Below, in pieces: positions 6,638 through 8,287 of a DNA stretch of 8,287 nucleotides (position 1 is its first letter; every line of letters begins with the position of its first letter). The translations under genes were made by a program, and so were the position numbers. The notes beneath the pieces are model-generated. The model did no database searches. It worked only from the letters and a program-made list of their open reading frames with translations, and was not told the DNA's origin. Source of the stretch: SHLJ01 sp041618535 (GTDB taxonomy: Bacteria > Bacteroidota > Bacteroidia > Flavobacteriales > Flavobacteriaceae); NCBI GenBank assembly GCA_041618535.1, contig JBFKFP010000129.1, forward strand, positions 1 to 8,287. Direction: 5' to 3'.

Positions 6638-6914
6638 ACCAGGACATAAAAAAACATGAAAAAGAAAAATTGATTTCCCCACAGGTAACCGAAAAATTGG
6701 TTGGTTAGCTGGCTGAACTGCTTCAGCTTCAGAACGGGGTTGAAGCAGCAGCCGGCGAAAAACAAAAATCACCCCCTCAAAATAAGACTTGAAAATTGTC
6801 AATTCAGGTTGACCCTCCTGAGGTATGGACTTTTGAAATCAGAATATTAATCCCGGCCATTCGAAATTCCGCTCCGGTTTAACGCGAAATATTAATTAAT
6901 AATCCACACATACA
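6638..6914. other. Non-coding interval with RNA-like inverted repeats and AT-rich leader
   Basis: The 277 bp between the small lipoprotein and the T9SS protein hold no credible gene. Besides the paired hairpins (listed separately), there is an 11-bp palindrome AATTG-T-CAATT (6794-6804), a weak hairpin TCAGG/CCTGA (6804-6821), and an AT-rich leader with ATTAATTAAT (6891-6900) just before the next start. No good TTG/TAnnTTTG promoter pair is visible, although the downstream genes probably need one. No hairpin is followed at once by a T-run, so no classic terminator is called. Confidence 0.6.
6686..6756 (+). other. Tandem abutting RNA hairpins (7-pair and 21-pair), possible structured RNA element
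   Basis: Hairpin 1 pairs TAACCGA (6686-6692) with TTGGTTA (6701-6707) around an 8-base loop. Hairpin 2 starts at the next base: GCTGGCTG (6708-6715) pairs with CAGCCGGC (6749-6756), a two-base AA bulge follows, then CTGCTTCAGCTTC (6718-6730) pairs with GGGGTTGAAGCAG (6736-6748) around loop AGAAC. In plus-strand RNA this gives 28 pairs, five of them G-U, with no A-C mismatch. On the minus strand those five become A-C mismatches. The element is therefore more likely to act in plus-strand RNA, as a 3'-end stabiliser, processing site, attenuator or leader structure. No T-run follows, so a simple intrinsic terminator is unlikely. Confidence 0.6.
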
Positions 6915-7784
6915 ATGAAAACGACTACTCAAAAAACTACGGCCCTTTCCACATTAATAGCCTTGCTTTTAAGTATTTGGGCATTTGCCCAGGTAAGCCC
7001 CGGACAGGTTGATGATTTTGAGAACGGGACCACGGAAAACTGGACAGACGGTGGTTCCTCGGTACCTCCGGTCAATATTTCCTCAGGAGGGCCAGCCGGC
7101 GCGAATGACAATTATCTGAGGAATGTCTCTCTCGGAGGCAACGGCCCAGGCAGCCGGCAGGTAATGTTCAACACCCAGCAATGGAATGGCAATTACACCG
7201 CACAGGGCATTATCGGGATACGTTTCCACGCTCGTGCCATTGGTCAGAACCTGAATCTAAGGATAGCCTTCGACGGTGGCGGCGACCGAATCTGTACTAT
7301 TAATTCGGTGCTTATCCCTGCCGGTGGCAGCTGGCAGCAATACGTGATTCCTATTGATGTAGCTGATTTTACAACCGTAGCCGGCGGAACCAGTGTGCCT
7401 TTGACCCTAGCAGACGTCACCGATATGCGTATTCTGAGCAATACGTCGCCTGCATGGCAAGGCGAGCCTATAGCGGCAACCCTTGAGATAGACAACATTG
7501 AAGCCACCAATACCCTGAGCACCGATGAATTTAGCCTTGGGTCAATGTTCAGCATAGTGCCCAACATTTTGAATGACAAGCTCAGGATTGACCTGGCAGA
7601 CCAGGTTCAGAATCAGGAGGCAGTCATAAAAATCTATGATCCTGCCGGAAGGCTGATCCTCGAAACAAGGATCCGGAAGGCTTTTGAATTTGAAATTCCC
7701 GTGATTGAATGGGAACGAGGGGTATATCTCGTTAAGCTGACCAGCGGCAAAATGGAACAAACCGAGCGATTCATCAAACAATAA
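6915..7784 (+). CDS. T9SS-secreted protein with possible carbohydrate-binding-like jelly-roll domain and type A sorting tail
   Basis: The 289-residue product has a Sec signal peptide (residues 1-25, core LSTLIALLLSIWAFA, likely cleavage AFA/Q). Residues about 31-197 form a beta-rich domain opening with VDDFENGTTENWTDG and including IGIRFHARAIG, LNLRIAFDGGG, WQQYVIPI and LEIDNIEA. This order resembles galactose-binding-like or CBM jelly rolls, in which a 'W..y.ip' strand and a final 'iDNi' strand are common. Residues about 205-289 are a T9SS type A sorting domain: VPNILNDKLRID, IKIYDPAGRLI, ERGVYLVKLTSG and the terminal RFIKQ. It is therefore exported across the outer membrane and released or surface-anchored. 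No catalytic domain is present. It lies 10 bp before the cytochrome gene. The sorting-domain call is strong; the sugar-binding idea is inference. Confidence 0.9.
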   Translation: MKTTTQKTTALSTLIALLLSIWAFAQVSPGQVDDFENGTTENWTDGGSSVPPVNISSGGPAGANDNYLRNVSLGGNGPGSRQVMFNTQQWNGNYTAQGIIGIRFHARAIGQNLNLRIAFDGGGDRICTINSVLIPAGGSWQQYVIPIDVADFTTVAGGTSVPLTLADVTDMRILSNTSPAWQGEPIAATLEIDNIEATNTLSTDEFSLGSMFSIVPNILNDKLRIDLADQVQNQEAVIKIYDPAGRLILETRIRKAFEFEIPVIEWERGVYLVKLTSGKMEQTERFIKQ

Positions 7785-7794
7785 ACAAAACAAC

Positions 7795-8211
7795 ATGAAA
7801 AAGAAATTGATTATCACGATTCAGATCCTGGTCCTCCTTCTGCTTGTTCTCCAGGCAGAGCGGACCATGGCCCAAAGTTCTGAATGGAAAGCGCCCGAGG
7901 CAGCAGACAAACTGGTAAACCCGTTTGCCGGCGATCAAAAGGCGGTTGAAAAAGGCAAAAGAATCTATTACCAGGTTTGTGCGGTTTGTCATGGGCGCAG
8001 TGGCAAGGGGGATGGCCCGACAGGAAAAACCCTGGAAACAAAACCAGCAGACCATACAAGCCCTAAGGTTCAGAGCCAAAGTGACGGAGCCCTGTTCTGG
8101 AAGATCTCCAAAGGCCGTGATCTGATGCCAACATACCTGGAGGTATTCTCTAAAGACCAGCGATGGCAACTGGTCACATTCATACGAACCTTAAATAAAA
8201 GTGATCAATGA
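7795..8211 (+). CDS. Monoheme c-type cytochrome, exported
   Basis: The 138-residue product begins with a Sec signal peptide (residues 1-26, MKKK then IQILVLLLLVL, likely cleavage TMA/Q). The single heme-binding motif CAVCH lies at residues 62-66, in the context YYQVCAVCHGRSGKGDGP, typical of class I cytochrome c. Met111 in LMPTY is the likely second axial ligand, and the final helix (KDQRWQLVTFIRTLN) matches the C-terminal helix of the fold. It should act as a periplasmic or membrane-associated electron carrier. No membrane anchor or second heme site is seen. The gene follows the T9SS protein by 10 bp and its stop overlaps the next start (ATGA), so the three are probably one operon. The electron donor and acceptor cannot be inferred. 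The family call is very secure. Confidence 0.95.
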   Translation: MKKKLIITIQILVLLLLVLQAERTMAQSSEWKAPEAADKLVNPFAGDQKAVEKGKRIYYQVCAVCHGRSGKGDGPTGKTLETKPADHTSPKVQSQSDGALFWKISKGRDLMPTYLEVFSKDQRWQLVTFIRTLNKSDQ

Positions 8212-8287
8212 TGAAATTTCAACAACCAACATCTATTCTCATCCTGGCGATAATTCTCAATTGTTTGTTCATAAACAGAATACATTC
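8208..8287 (+). CDS. 5' end of an exported or membrane protein (partial, runs off window)
   Basis: An ATG at 8208 overlaps the cytochrome stop by 4 bp (ATGA), with a second in-frame ATG at 8211. The frame is open to the window edge, giving 26 residues: MMKFQQPT followed by the hydrophobic run SILILAIILNCLFI. This looks like a signal peptide or membrane anchor. The cysteine in ILNC is not a good lipobox. The overlap suggests translational coupling to the cytochrome and a shared pathway. The protein cannot be identified from this stub. Confidence 0.65.
   Translation, partial: MMKFQQPTSILILAIILNCLFINRIH

Noticed and set aside
6656..6673. ATGAAAAAGAAAAAT followed by TGA, resembling the start of the cytochrome gene at 7795 (MKKKLI) with two extra bases
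   Set aside because: Similarity stops after about 20 bases and both are A-rich lysine starts, which are common here. There is no support for a duplicated or broken gene.
7774..8169. Minus-strand and shifted-frame open frames opposite or across the cytochrome gene
   Set aside because: The plus-strand cytochrome has a signal peptide, a CAVCH heme site and an axial Met, so the overlapping frames are shadows.

Overview
The window looks like a chromosomal segment from a member of the Bacteroidota, most probably Flavobacteriia. The signs are a FecI/FecR/TonB-receptor signalling cassette whose receptor carries an N-terminal STN domain, lipoproteins with acidic residues just after the lipobox cysteine, a secreted protein with a type IX secretion (T9SS) C-terminal sorting domain, and A-rich leaders without Shine-Dalgarno motifs. 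I see no tRNA, rRNA, CRISPR array, insertion sequence or phage gene.

Layout. Positions 1-219 (+) are the 3' end of an unrecognised gene. It converges on a three-gene minus-strand block read from about 4223 down to 239: an ECF sigma factor (probably TTG-started), a FecR-type anti-sigma factor with one membrane segment, and an 839-residue TonB-dependent outer-membrane receptor whose start overlaps the fecR end. No SusD-type gene follows, and there is no room for one. A 118-bp AT-rich divergent region (4224-4341) separates this block from two plus-strand lipoprotein genes (4342-6123 and 6152-6637). The large lipoprotein is modular: four short repeats around an FP[VI] core, an Asp/Cys-rich segment, then three tandem copies of a roughly 110-residue beta-rich, lipocalin-like domain. 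The small lipoprotein is a signal peptide plus one copy of the same domain.

A 277-bp gap (6638-6914) holds two abutting inverted repeats, one able to form a 21-pair hairpin. All five wobble pairs in these stems are valid only in plus-strand RNA. Next comes a tightly packed plus-strand group: a T9SS-secreted protein with a possible carbohydrate-binding-like domain (6915-7784), a monoheme cytochrome c (7795-8211), and the start of a third gene (8208 onward) that overlaps the cytochrome stop by 4 bp and runs off the window.

How the genes may work together. By established FecI/FecR/FecA logic, substrate binding at the receptor is sensed through its STN domain, passed to FecR, and releases the sigma factor, which usually activates the receptor operon. 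The divergent, probably surface-exposed lipoproteins are plausible co-regulated partners, but that is inference. The substrate cannot be read from the sequence. The secreted protein/cytochrome group is probably a separate transcription unit of unknown role.
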